This document shows positions 44,066 through 53,152 of a DNA stretch of 64,000 nt, piece by piece. The notes beneath the pieces are model-generated. The model made no database searches. It saw only the letters and a program-made list of their open reading frames with translations, and was not told where the DNA came from. Origin of the DNA: JADYZU01 sp964540965 (GTDB taxonomy: Bacteria > Pseudomonadota > Alphaproteobacteria > Rhodobacterales > Rhodobacteraceae); the NCBI GenBank assembly GCA_964540965.1, contig CAZIOT010000003.1:124001-188000 (forward strand), written 5' to 3'. Position numbers and translations under genes: made by a program. Position 1 is the stretch's first letter. Each line of letters opens with the position of its first letter.

Positions 44066-44095
44066 TTGACTCGACCGCCCCCGTCCCCGTTACTT
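44066..44095 (+). promoter_or_regulatory. Candidate promoter of the betaine-type transporter operon
   Basis: TTGACT (44066-44071), 18 bases, TTACTT (44090-44095), about 55 bp before the receptor start. The -35 element is near consensus, and the -10 is moderate. Confidence 0.5.
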
Positions 44096-44150
44096 TGGCC
44101 GCAGGGGCAGCGCCGCCCGGCGCCGCCATGCCGCATGAGGGGGCCTGATC

Positions 44151-45113
44151 ATGACTGCCGCAACGCGACTGCACACATTCCTTCTTGCCGCCTCGACCGC
44201 GGCGCTATCGGCCGGCACCGCGCTGGCGCAGGTCGAATCGACCGATCCGATCCGTCTGACGCTGCACGACTGGACCGGTCAGCTCATCACCACCCATATC
44301 ATGGGCGAGGTGCTGGTCGCCGCCGGCTATACCGTCGAATATGTGCAGGCCGACTATCTGGCGCAGTTCGCCGGGCTCGAGACGGGTGACCTGACCCTTG
44401 CGATGGAAATGTGGGAGACGACGGGCCGCGAGGCGATGGACGCCGCCACCGCCACCGGCAATGTCGAAAACCTTGGCCCCACCGGGATGCTTGCGAAAGA
44501 GGAATGGTGGTATCCGGCCTATATGGCCGAGCTTTGCCCCGGCCTGCCGAACTGGGAGGCCCTTCTGGACGAGGATTGCGCCGAGGCGTTCTCGACCGCC
44601 GAAACCTCGCCCGATGGCCGCTATCTGGGCGGTCCGGTGACCTGGGGCGGCTTTGACGAGGAGCGGGTCGAGGCGCTGGATCTGCCCTTTCAGGTGATCC
44701 ATGCCGGCACCGATGCCGCGCTGTTTGCCGAACTCGAATCGGCGATCCAGCGGCAGGCGCCGGTCCTGCTCTGGATCTATGCGCCGCATTGGGCGCCGGC
44801 GAAATACGAAGGCGCCTGGGTCGAATTCCCCGAATACACGGTCGAGTGCTATACCGACCCCGCCTGGGGCATCAATCCCGACCTGGCCTATGACTGCGGC
44901 AAGCCGTTCGGCGAGATCTGGAAGGTGGCCTGGGCCGGTTTCGACGAGAAATGGCCGGGCGCCGCGGCTGCCGCGCGCGCCTTCACCATCGACAACGACA
45001 CCATGGGCCGGCTCATCACCGAGGTCGACCTTGACGGGCGCACGGTCGACGAGGTGGTCGCCGACTGGATGGCGGCGAATACCGCGACCTGGCAGGGCTG
45101 GATCGGCCAATAG
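44151..45113 (+). CDS. Glycine betaine/proline-type ABC transporter substrate-binding protein (ProX-like)
   Basis: Periplasmic receptor, 320 residues, with signal peptide (cleavage after ALA, about residue 26) and OpuAC-type fold. Aromatic residues suited to a quaternary ammonium cage are plentiful: LHDWTGQL, EMWETTGREAM, EEWWYPAYM, LLWIYAPHWAPAKYEGAWVEFP, DPAWGINPDLAYDCGKPFGEIWKVAWAGF. Two cysteine pairs may form disulfides. The downstream kinase and demethylase genes point to uptake of a methylated amine for catabolism rather than osmoprotection. The exact ligand is unknown. Confidence 0.88.
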   Translation: MTAATRLHTFLLAASTAALSAGTALAQVESTDPIRLTLHDWTGQLITTHIMGEVLVAAGYTVEYVQADYLAQFAGLETGDLTLAMEMWETTGREAMDAATATGNVENLGPTGMLAKEEWWYPAYMAELCPGLPNWEALLDEDCAEAFSTAETSPDGRYLGGPVTWGGFDEERVEALDLPFQVIHAGTDAALFAELESAIQRQAPVLLWIYAPHWAPAKYEGAWVEFPEYTVECYTDPAWGINPDLAYDCGKPFGEIWKVAWAGFDEKWPGAAAAARAFTIDNDTMGRLITEVDLDGRTVDEVVADWMAANTATWQGWIGQ

Positions 45114-45140
45114 ACCCGGCAAAGGCCTGCGAACGCCGTC

Positions 45141-46145
45141 ATGACTGATGCCAAACTTGTCTGCCGAAACCTGTGGAAGGTGTTCGGCCCCGCTGCCGAC
45201 CGCGCACTGGCCGAGGGCGTCCTCACGCCCGAGGCCCTTGCGGCGCACGGGCTGGTGCCGGCGGTGCGCGACGTCTCGCTCTCGGTCGCCGAGGGCGAGA
45301 TCTTTGTCATCATGGGCCTGTCGGGGTCGGGCAAGTCGACGCTGGTGCGCTGCCTGTCGCGCCTGATCGAGCCGACTGCCGGCGAAATCCTGTTCAACGG
45401 CAATGACCTGCTCAAGGAATCCGAGGCGGGGATGATCCGCCTGCGCCGGCACAAGATGGGCATGGTGTTCCAGAACTTTGCCCTGCTGCCGCATCTGACC
45501 GTGGCGCAGAACGTCGCCTTCCCGCTCGAGGTGCAGGGCATGGCGCGGGCCGAACGCGAGGCGCGGGCGGCGCGGATGGTCGAGCTTGTCGGCCTTGCCG
45601 GGCGCGAGGGCTTTTATCCCCGGCAGCTTTCGGGCGGCCAGCAGCAGCGCGTCGGCATCGCCCGCAGCCTTGCCGCCGACCCCGAACTCTGGTTCCTCGA
45701 CGAACCCTTTTCCGCGCTTGATCCGCTGATCCGGCGCGAGATGCAGGACGAATTCCTGCGCCTGCAGGGTCAGCTGAAAAAGACCATCGTCTTCATCACC
45801 CACGACTTCGACGAGGCGATCCGCCTTGCCGACCGCATCGCCATCATGAAGGACGGCGCCCTGGTGCAGGCCGGCACGCCCGAGGAGATCGTGCTGCACC
45901 CCGCCACCGATTATGTCCGCGAATTCAGCCGCGGCGTGGCGCGGGCCAAGGTGGTGCGCATCGGCTCGATGATGGAGGCGGCCGACGGCCCGGCACCCGA
46001 AGGCGCCCTGTCGCCACAGACCCGGCTGGCCGATGCCGCGCCGCTGTTCCTGAACGGGGCCGAGGCGCTGCCGGTGGCCGAGGGCGGACGCCTGACCGGC
46101 TGGCTGCGCCGCACCGCGGTGGTCGACCTGATGCTGGGGGGCTAG
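45141..46145 (+). CDS. Betaine/proline-type ABC transporter ATP-binding protein (ProV-like)
   Basis: 334 residues: Walker A GLSGSGKST (about 57-65), the QuaT-family loop MVFQNFALLPHLTV, signature LSGGQQQRVGIARSL, Walker B LWFLDEPFSALDPL. The N-terminal segment (KVFGPAADRALAEGVLTPEAL) is typical of ProV. The C-terminal tail after about residue 265 is short, at most one degenerate CBS-like unit, while osmosensory ProV proteins carry two CBS domains. This argues for a nutritional rather than osmotic transporter. The permease gene begins directly at the next base after the stop. Confidence 0.9.
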   Translation: MTDAKLVCRNLWKVFGPAADRALAEGVLTPEALAAHGLVPAVRDVSLSVAEGEIFVIMGLSGSGKSTLVRCLSRLIEPTAGEILFNGNDLLKESEAGMIRLRRHKMGMVFQNFALLPHLTVAQNVAFPLEVQGMARAEREARAARMVELVGLAGREGFYPRQLSGGQQQRVGIARSLAADPELWFLDEPFSALDPLIRREMQDEFLRLQGQLKKTIVFITHDFDEAIRLADRIAIMKDGALVQAGTPEEIVLHPATDYVREFSRGVARAKVVRIGSMMEAADGPAPEGALSPQTRLADAAPLFLNGAEALPVAEGGRLTGWLRRTAVVDLMLGG

Positions 46146-48122
46146 GTGCGCGGGCGGCTGAACAGCGTCGTCGTGGCGGTGCTTCTTGTCGCCCTGCTCT
46201 GGCTGGGCTGGTGGGCGGCGGCGATGGACTGGCTGCAGGGCCGCGCCGAATGGGCCTTTGAACTGCCGCGGCGCTGGCAAATCCCCTTTGACGACTGGAT
46301 CGGCGGCGCCGTCACCTGGGCCACGCGCGAGGCGGCCATCGGCCCCCTGGCCTTCAGCGACGTGACCCGCGGCCTGTCCTGGCTGATCGAACAACCCTAC
46401 CGGCTGGTCGCGGGCTTGCTGGGCGCCGGGTTCGACCCGTCGCGCAGCGGCGTACCGCCCCTGGGCTGGGCTGCGGTGCTGGCGCTGGCGGGGCTCACCG
46501 GGCTCTGGGCACGGGGCTGGGGGCTGGCGGTGACCGCGGTCGCCCTGCTGGCGCTGATCGGCCTGGCGGGCCTCTGGGACAGCGCCATGGTCACGCTCGC
46601 CTCGATCCTGATCGCGGTGCCGATCGGGGTGGCCGGCGGGCTGGCGCTGGGTCTGGCCGCGCATCGCTGGCGCTGGGTCGCGCGGGCCTTGCGCCCGCTT
46701 CTCGACCTTGCCCAGACGATGCCGGTCTTTGCCTATCTGGTGCCGATCCTGATCCTGTTCGGCTTCAATCCGGTCTCGGCGATCATCGCCACGCTGATCT
46801 ATGCGATGCCGCCGATGATCCGTGTCACCGAACTGGCGCTGGCGCGGATCGCGCCCGAGATCATCGACCTTGGCCGCATGACCGGCTGCACGCCGCGGCA
46901 GATGACCTGGAAGGTGCTGCTGCCTTCGGCGCGGCCCGGGCTGATGATCGGCGTCAACCAGGTCATCATGCTGTCGCTGAACATGGTCATCATCGCCTCG
47001 ATGATCGGCGCCGGAGGTCTGGGCTTTGATGTGCTTGCCGCGCTGCGCGCCCTGGATTTCGACCGCGGCGTCGCCGCGGGGCTGGCCATCGTGCTGCTGG
47101 CCGTGCTGCTTGACCGGCTCAGCCAGTCGGCCGCGACGCGCACCGCCCCCGTGCGGACCGGCGGGTTCGCGGCGCGCCATCCGCTGCTGGTCACGGCCCT
47201 TGCCATCATCGCCGCCGGGCTGGCCTTGTCCGCCCTTGCCCCGGCGACGGTGCCCTGGCCGGCCAGCGCCACCTTTTCCACCGGCGACTGGTGGGCGCGG
47301 CGCATCGAATGGGTCAACACCAACTGGTTCGACCAGATCGAGGCCGTCAAGGACTGGGTGCTGACCCATCTCATGGTGCCGGTGCGGCGCTTCCTTCTCG
47401 ACCTGCCCTGGGTCGGGGTGGTGGCGCTGACCGCGCTGGCCGGCTGGCGGCTGGGCGGCTGGCGGCTGATGGCGCTGACCGGCCTTCTGGGCCTGTTCAT
47501 CGTCGCGACCGGGCTGTGGGAACAGGCGATGTTCTCGGTCTATCTCTGCGGGCTGGCGGTGGTGGTGGCGGTCGTCATCGGCATGCCGCTGGGCGTGCTT
47601 GCCGCCGAATGGCGGCCGTTGTGGCCGCCCTTGCGGGCGGTGATCGACACTCTGCAGACCCTGCCGTCGTTCGTCTGGCTGATGCCCGCGGTCATGCTGT
47701 TCCGCGTCGGCGATTTCACTGCGATGCTGGCCATCGTCGCCTTTGCCGCCGCGCCCGCGGTGCGATTCACCGCCACCGGCCTGATGGCTGTCGATCCCGC
47801 TCTCGAGGAAGCCGGCCGCGCCATGGGCTGCACCCGCTGGCAAATCCTGACCCGGATCAAGCTGCGGCTGGCGGCGCCAGAACTGCTGCTTGGCCTTAAC
47901 CAGACCATCCTTGCCGCGCTGGCGATGCTGGTCATCACCGCGCTGGTCGGCACCCGCGACCTTGGGCAAGAGGTCTATGTCGCCCTGTCCAAGGCCGATG
48001 CCGGGGCCGGGCTGGTCGCCGGCCTTTGCGTCGCGGCGCTCGCCATCATAGCCGACCGGCTGATCGGCGCCGCGGCGGGACGGCTGCGCGCCTCGCTTGG
48101 GCTTGGGGTGGGTCATGGCTGA
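46146..48122 (+). CDS. Betaine/proline-type ABC permease, fused double permease (ProW-like)
   Basis: 658 residues, starting at GTG 46146 immediately after the ATPase stop. Two complete permease halves are visible. The first has RVTELALARIAPEIIDLGRMTGCTPRQMTWKVLLPSARPGLMIG (about 220-265), the second RFTATGLMAVDPALEEAGRAMGCTRWQILTRIKLRLAAPELLLG (about 540-585). Each is followed by a G-T/A-R/GxLG segment. The usual ProW has one such domain and works as a homodimer, so here one chain supplies both halves of the channel. It overlaps the kinase-like gene by 8 bp. Confidence 0.9.
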   Translation: MRGRLNSVVVAVLLVALLWLGWWAAAMDWLQGRAEWAFELPRRWQIPFDDWIGGAVTWATREAAIGPLAFSDVTRGLSWLIEQPYRLVAGLLGAGFDPSRSGVPPLGWAAVLALAGLTGLWARGWGLAVTAVALLALIGLAGLWDSAMVTLASILIAVPIGVAGGLALGLAAHRWRWVARALRPLLDLAQTMPVFAYLVPILILFGFNPVSAIIATLIYAMPPMIRVTELALARIAPEIIDLGRMTGCTPRQMTWKVLLPSARPGLMIGVNQVIMLSLNMVIIASMIGAGGLGFDVLAALRALDFDRGVAAGLAIVLLAVLLDRLSQSAATRTAPVRTGGFAARHPLLVTALAIIAAGLALSALAPATVPWPASATFSTGDWWARRIEWVNTNWFDQIEAVKDWVLTHLMVPVRRFLLDLPWVGVVALTALAGWRLGGWRLMALTGLLGLFIVATGLWEQAMFSVYLCGLAVVVAVVIGMPLGVLAAEWRPLWPPLRAVIDTLQTLPSFVWLMPAVMLFRVGDFTAMLAIVAFAAAPAVRFTATGLMAVDPALEEAGRAMGCTRWQILTRIKLRLAAPELLLGLNQTILAALAMLVITALVGTRDLGQEVYVALSKADAGAGLVAGLCVAALAIIADRLIGAAAGRLRASLGLGVGHG

Positions 48123-48975
48123 CCGGATCACCGCCCTGCCCTGCTGGAAGGGCACCCCGCGCGCCGAACCCCTTGCCGGCGGATTGTCGAACGAAATCTG
48201 GAAGGTAACCGATGACGCCGGCGCCCATGTCCTGCGCTTTGGCCGCGATTATCCGTTCCACCATGTCGACCGCACGCGCGAGGCGATGTCGGCCCGCGCC
48301 GCCGCGGCGGCGGGCTTTGGCCCTGCGGTCGAATACACCGCGCCGGGGGTGATGGTGACGGCGTTCCTTGACGCCGCGACCTGGACCAGCGCCGATGTGC
48401 GCGCCAATCCCGGCCGGATCGGCGCGCTTCTGGCCCGGTTCCATCGCGACATGCCGGCCCGCGTCTCGGGCGCGGCCTTCCTGTTCTGGCCGTTCCACGT
48501 CAACCGCGATTACCTGCGGCAGCTGGACCGGCCCGATCTGGCGCCCTGGCTGCCGGTCAATGCCGCGCTCGAGGCGGCACAGGTTCCGCTGCCCCTGGTC
48601 TTTGGCCACAATGACTTGCTGCCGGCGAATTTCCTGCATGACGGCGACCGCCTCTGGCTGATCGACTATGAATATGCCGGCTGGGGCACCTGCCTGTTCG
48701 ATCTGGCCGGGGTGGCGTCGAATGCCGGGATGACCGGGGCCGAATCCGACGCCCTGCTTGCCGCCTATCTGGGCCACGCGCCCGATGGCCAGTTCCGCCG
48801 GGCCTTCGACGCGATGCAGGTCGCCTCGCTCTTGCGGGAATACCTCTGGGCGCATGTCTCGGCCCTGCACCTGACGGCGCCGGGTGTCGATTATGCGATC
48901 TATGCCGCGGAAAACCTGGACCGTTTGCGACAATCGCTTGACCTTTTCCAATCAACTCACGGAAAGCTGCCATGA
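48115..48975 (+). CDS. Choline/ethanolamine kinase-like phosphotransferase
   Basis: 286 residues of the APH/choline-kinase superfamily. A glycine-rich ATP loop is at LAGGLSNEIWKV, Brenner motif LVFGHNDLLPANFLHDGDRLWLIDYEYAGWG (catalytic Asp at about 166, metal Asp about 185), with C-terminal helices ending YAAENLDRLRQSLDLF. The start at ATG 48115 overlaps the permease end by 8 bp, and the stop overlaps the next ATG (ATGA). Phosphorylation of an imported amino alcohol or betaine-like compound is the natural reading, but the substrate is not proven and kinases of this fold can act on sugars or antibiotics. Confidence 0.8.
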   Translation: MADRITALPCWKGTPRAEPLAGGLSNEIWKVTDDAGAHVLRFGRDYPFHHVDRTREAMSARAAAAAGFGPAVEYTAPGVMVTAFLDAATWTSADVRANPGRIGALLARFHRDMPARVSGAAFLFWPFHVNRDYLRQLDRPDLAPWLPVNAALEAAQVPLPLVFGHNDLLPANFLHDGDRLWLIDYEYAGWGTCLFDLAGVASNAGMTGAESDALLAAYLGHAPDGQFRRAFDAMQVASLLREYLWAHVSALHLTAPGVDYAIYAAENLDRLRQSLDLFQSTHGKLP

Positions 48976-51395
48976 CCCTGCCCGCCCATGCCCAGATCGT
49001 CGTCATCGGCGGCGGCATCATCGGTTGCTCGACGGCCTATCACCTTGCCCGCGATCACAAGGCCGATGTGGTGCTGCTGGAACAGGGCAAGATCACCTCG
49101 GGATCGACCTGGCACGCGGCGGGGCTGGTCGGGCAGTTGCGATCCTCGGCCTCGATCACGCGGGTGCTCAAGTATTCTGTCGAGCTGTACAAGGGGCTGG
49201 CGGCCGAGACCGGGCTGGAAACCGGGTGGAAGATGACCGGCTGCCTGCGGCTGGCCACCAACCCCGACCGCTGGACCGAATTCCGTCGCCTTGCCACCAC
49301 CGCCCGCAGTTTCGGCATGGAGATGGAGCTGATCGGCCCGGACGAGGTGAAACGGATGTGGCCGCTCATGGACACGTGCGATCTGGTCGGCGCCAGCTGG
49401 CTGCCGACCGACGGTCAGGCAAGCCCTTCTGACATCACGCAATCCCTGGCCAAGGGCGCCCGGATGCATGGCGCGCGGATTGTCGAGGGCGTGCGGGTCA
49501 CCGGGTTCGACATGGACGGCACCCGCATCACCGCGGTGCGCACCACGCAAGGCGTGATCGCCTGCGAGACGGTGGTGAACTGCGCCGGGCAATGGGCGCG
49601 GCAGGTCGGCGCCATGGCCGGCGTCACGGTCCCGCTGCAACCGGTCAAGCACCAGTATATCGTGACCGAACGCATTCCCGGCCTTGCCGCCGACGCGCCG
49701 ACGATCCGCGACCCCGACCGCCGCACCTATTTCAAGGAAGAAGTCGGCGGGCTGGTCATGGGCGGCTATGAGCCGAACCCGCAACTCTGGACCACCGGCG
49801 ATGTGCCCGACGATTGGGAATTCCGCCTGTTCGACGACGATTTCGACCATTTCGAACAGCATATGGAGCAGGCCATCGCCCGCATCCCGGCGCTGGCTGA
49901 AACCGGCGTCAAGCAGATGATCAACGGCGCCGAAAGCTTTACCCCCGACGGCAATTTCATCCTTGGCCGGGCGAACGAATGCGCCAACCTCTACACCGGC
50001 GCCGGGTTCAACGCCTTCGGCATCGCCTCGGGCGGCGGGGCGGGCTGGGTTCTGGCCGAATGGGTGATGACGGGCGAGCCGCCGATGGACCTGTGGGTCG
50101 TCGACATCCGCCGCTTTTCGGCGATGCACCGGGACCGGCGCTGGGTCGCCGACCGCACGGCCGAGGCCTATGGCAAGCACTACACCATCGCCTTCCCGCA
50201 CGAGGAATATGCCAGCGGCCGCCCGCTGCTGACCTCGCCGCTCTATGCCCGGCTGGGCGCCGATGGCGCGGTGTTCGGGTCGAAACTGGGCTGGGAACGG
50301 CCGAACTGGTTCGCCTCGCCGGGGGTCGAGCCGCGCGATATCGGCACGATGGGCCGGCCGAACTGGTTCGAGGCGGTCCGCGCCGAACATGCCCATGTCC
50401 GCAACCACGCCGGCCTGTTCGACCAGACCTCTTTCGCGAAATTCGAGGTGACGGGGCCGGGCGCCGCCGCCGACCTTGACCGGATCTGCGCCGGCGATGT
50501 GCTCAAGCCGCCGGGGCGGCTGACCTATACCCAGCTTCTGAACTCGCGCGGTGGCATCGAGGCCGATCTGACCGTCGCCCGGCTGGACGAAGACCGCTTC
50601 TATGTCGTCACCGGCACCGGGTTCCGCACCCATGACTTCGGCTGGATCAAAGACCATCTGGGCCACGCCACCGCGCTGACCGATGTGACCGAAGGCTGGG
50701 GCACGCTGTCGCTGATGGGGCCGCAGGCGCGGACAATCCTTGAGAAAGTGACAGACGACCCGGTCGGAAACGGCGAATTTCCCTTTGGCCATGTTCGAAT
50801 CCTGCAAATCGCCGGAACGCCGGTGCGCGCCTTGCGCGTCACCTATGTCGGCGAACTTGGCTGGGAACTGCATGTGCCCATCGATCGCCTGACGCAGGTC
50901 CATGACGCCCTGCGCGCCGCCGACCCGGCGCTGCGGCCGACCGGCTATCGCGCGCTTGAATCGCTGCGGCTGGAAAAGGGCTATCGCGCCTGGTCGTCGG
51001 ACATCACCCCGAACGACACCCCGTTCGAAGCCGGCCTCGGCTGGGCGGTAAAGATGAAATCGGGCCGCGATTTCATCGGCCGCGCCGCGATCGAGACCAA
51101 TCGTCCGCTGGTCAAACGCTTTGCCGGCTTTGCCGTCGAGGGCGCCCCGGCGCTGCTGGTCGGGCGCGAGACGATCCTGCGCGACGGGGTGGCGGTCGGC
51201 TATCTCACCTCGGGCGGCTGGGGCTATACGGTCGGCAAGGCGATTGGCTATGGCTATGTGCGCAATCCGGCGGGTGTGACGCCCGACTGGTTGCAGGAAG
51301 GGAGCTATAGCCTTGATGTCGCGGGTGAAATCCTGCCGGCAACATTGTCGCTGAAACCGTTCCACGACCCCGAGGGGCTGAACATCCGCATCTGA
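48972..51395 (+). CDS. FAD-dependent dimethylglycine/sarcosine-dehydrogenase-like enzyme with GcvT domain
   Basis: 807 residues. The N-terminal DAO domain has the FAD-binding VVIGGGIIGCSTAYHLA and GSTWHAAGLVGQLR, where His48 corresponds to the covalent flavin histidine of dimethylglycine and sarcosine dehydrogenases. From about 430 on comes a GcvT/aminomethyltransferase domain (FDQTSFAKFEVTGPGA, LNSRGGIEADLTVARL, LSLMGPQARTIL, VTYVGELGWELHV, ESLRLEKGYRAWSSDITPNDTPFEAGLGWAVK). This domain takes the one-carbon unit onto tetrahydrofolate. It probably oxidatively demethylates the imported N-methyl compound. Coupled to the kinase-like gene by ATGA. It converges on the amino-acid permease with a three-base gap. 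Confidence 0.88.
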   Translation: MTLPAHAQIVVIGGGIIGCSTAYHLARDHKADVVLLEQGKITSGSTWHAAGLVGQLRSSASITRVLKYSVELYKGLAAETGLETGWKMTGCLRLATNPDRWTEFRRLATTARSFGMEMELIGPDEVKRMWPLMDTCDLVGASWLPTDGQASPSDITQSLAKGARMHGARIVEGVRVTGFDMDGTRITAVRTTQGVIACETVVNCAGQWARQVGAMAGVTVPLQPVKHQYIVTERIPGLAADAPTIRDPDRRTYFKEEVGGLVMGGYEPNPQLWTTGDVPDDWEFRLFDDDFDHFEQHMEQAIARIPALAETGVKQMINGAESFTPDGNFILGRANECANLYTGAGFNAFGIASGGGAGWVLAEWVMTGEPPMDLWVVDIRRFSAMHRDRRWVADRTAEAYGKHYTIAFPHEEYASGRPLLTSPLYARLGADGAVFGSKLGWERPNWFASPGVEPRDIGTMGRPNWFEAVRAEHAHVRNHAGLFDQTSFAKFEVTGPGAAADLDRICAGDVLKPPGRLTYTQLLNSRGGIEADLTVARLDEDRFYVVTGTGFRTHDFGWIKDHLGHATALTDVTEGWGTLSLMGPQARTILEKVTDDPVGNGEFPFGHVRILQIAGTPVRALRVTYVGELGWELHVPIDRLTQVHDALRAADPALRPTGYRALESLRLEKGYRAWSSDITPNDTPFEAGLGWAVKMKSGRDFIGRAAIETNRPLVKRFAGFAVEGAPALLVGRETILRDGVAVGYLTSGGWGYTVGKAIGYGYVRNPAGVTPDWLQEGSYSLDVAGEILPATLSLKPFHDPEGLNIRI

Positions 51396-51398
51396 AGC

Positions 51399-52289
51399 CT
51401 ATCGCTGCGGTCCGCGCAGCCACAACTCCAGCCGGCGCAGGCCCAGCGACAGGCCGATGGTCATCGTCAGGTAGATCAGCGCCACCACGTTGTAGGTTTC
51501 GAAATAGCGGAAATTGCCGGCGGCGGTGACCTTGCCCAGCTGGGTGATGTCGGTGACGCCCAGCACCGACACCAGCGAGGAATCCTTGACCATGGCGACG
51601 AAATCGTTGCCCAGCGCCGGCATCACCAGCCGGATCGCCTGCGGCAGGCTGACATGGCGGAACCGCTGCCAGCGGTTCAGGCCCAGCGCACGGGCCGCCT
51701 CGATCTGCCCTTTCGGCACGGCCAGCAGGCCGGCGCGGAACACCTCGGCCAGGAACGAGGCATAGGCCAGCGTCAGCGCGATCACCGCCCGCCACAAGAG
51801 CGGCACATCGCGGGTGCGCATGTCGGGCAGATCGACCGCGATCCCGTCAAAGGCGGGGGCCATCCAGCGCAGTGGCGCGCCCAGCGCACCTTCGGGCGCC
51901 ATGCCGCGCAGGCAATCCCCGGCGGCGATCAGGCAGCCATCGAGTGCGGCCCAAAGCCAGACCAGTCCGGGCACCAGCACGAAGGCGACATAAAGCAGCA
52001 GCACGACAATCGGGATGCCGCGCATCACCTCGACATAGAGACGCGCCGCCTGCCGCAGCAGGTAGATTTCCGACAGTTGCGCCAGCGCCAGCCCAAGGCC
52101 CAGCAGGCAGGCAAAGCTGTAGGCGACGACCGTGACATAGATGGTGACGGCGATGCCCTGCTGCAAAGTGTCCAGCACCGCGGCATAGACATCGGAACTC
52201 GCCACCTCCCAGAACAGCCAAAGGCCCGTCACCGCGACGATGACGAGCCAGAGGGGAAAGTCCCGTTTCTGATCGGGCGGCGGCACCAT
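51399..52289 (-). CDS. Polar amino-acid ABC transporter permease (HisM/GlnP type)
   Basis: 296 residues, about six membrane helices. AVTIYVTVVAYSFACLLGLGLALAQ begins the transport domain, YVEVMRGIPIVVLLLYVAFVL is the usual RGTP-like site, and SFLAEVFRAGLLAVPKGQIEAARALGLNRWQRFRHVSLPQAIRLVMPALGNDFVAMVKDSSL is the EAA loop. A large periplasmic insertion (about 115-165, with two cysteines) is unusual. It is downstream of its receptor on the same strand (14-bp gap). No ATPase and no second permease are adjacent. Confidence 0.88.
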   Translation of the reverse strand: MVPPPDQKRDFPLWLVIVAVTGLWLFWEVASSDVYAAVLDTLQQGIAVTIYVTVVAYSFACLLGLGLALAQLSEIYLLRQAARLYVEVMRGIPIVVLLLYVAFVLVPGLVWLWAALDGCLIAAGDCLRGMAPEGALGAPLRWMAPAFDGIAVDLPDMRTRDVPLLWRAVIALTLAYASFLAEVFRAGLLAVPKGQIEAARALGLNRWQRFRHVSLPQAIRLVMPALGNDFVAMVKDSSLVSVLGVTDITQLGKVTAAGNFRYFETYNVVALIYLTMTIGLSLGLRRLELWLRGPQR

Positions 52290-52303
52290 GCCGCGCCGGG
52301 GTG

Positions 52304-53092
52304 TTATTCGCCCATCTTGTAGTCGAGGAACCAGCGCGTGTTCAACGCGTCCAGCGTGCCGTCAGCCTCCATGCTGGCGATGGCGGCGTTGATCGGTTCG
52401 ACCAGATCGGACCCCTTGGGGAAGATGAAGCCGAACTGTTCGGTGCCCAGCGGGTCGCCGATGATCTTGAGCCCGCCGTCCGAGGCATCGACATAGCCCT
52501 GCGCGGCGGTGCCGTCGGTCAGGATCATGTCCACATCGCCGGCGCGCAGGGCCTCGACCGTGGCGCCGAAGGTTTCCATGAGCTGGATGCGCGGATTGGC
52601 CTCGTCGCCGTCAAGCACCTCGTACACGCCGACATAGAACGGCGTGGTGCCGGGCTGCGCCGCCATCAGCAGTTCGGGGTCGGCCGCGAAAGAGGCGGCA
52701 TCGCTGAAACGTTCCTCATCGCCACGGACCAGCATCCGCATCTGGCTGGTCATGTAGGGCGCGGAAAAATCGACGACCTCGGCCCGGTCCTCGCGGATGG
52801 TGATGCCGGTCATGCCCATGTCATACTGGCTTTCGGACACCGCGGGAATCATCGCATCCCACGAGGTGTTGGCATAGGTCACCGTCAGGTTCAGCCGTTC
52901 GGCGATCTCGGCCACCGCGTCATATTCCCAGCCCACGGCATTGCCGCTGCCGTCGATGAATTGCAGGGGCGGATAGGCGTTTTCGGTCACGATGGTGATT
53001 TCGCGGCCCTGAAGGTCCGGCAGATCCTGCGCGGCGGCGGCGGTCGCGGCCAGGGCGGCGCCGGCGGCAAGGACAAGAAGGTGGTGTTTCAT
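52304..53092 (-). CDS. Amino-acid ABC transporter substrate-binding protein (family 3)
   Basis: 262 residues with Sec signal peptide (LLVLAAGAALAATAAAAQ) and family-3 fold: ITIVTENAYPPLQFIDGSGNAVGWEYDAVAEIAERL, the WDAMIPAVSESQYDMGMTGITIREDRAEVVDFSAPYM segment with the amino-acid carboxylate-binding Thr-Ile-Arg, and VEALRAGDVDMILTDG. Ligand is probably a polar amino acid. It is the first gene of a two-gene unit with the permease. Confidence 0.9.
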   Translation of the reverse strand: MKHHLLVLAAGAALAATAAAAQDLPDLQGREITIVTENAYPPLQFIDGSGNAVGWEYDAVAEIAERLNLTVTYANTSWDAMIPAVSESQYDMGMTGITIREDRAEVVDFSAPYMTSQMRMLVRGDEERFSDAASFAADPELLMAAQPGTTPFYVGVYEVLDGDEANPRIQLMETFGATVEALRAGDVDMILTDGTAAQGYVDASDGGLKIIGDPLGTEQFGFIFPKGSDLVEPINAAIASMEADGTLDALNTRWFLDYKMGE

Positions 53093-53152
53093 CGGGACAT
53101 CTCCGGTTGATCGCGGGCGAGTATGCCGCCGCCGTTGCCGATGGCAAGCGCC

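Noticed and set aside
44205..48155. 1316-codon minus-strand open frame
   Set aside because: Antisense to the whole ProX-ProV-ProW operon, extremely rich in Gln, Arg, Gly and His, and without any recognisable domain.
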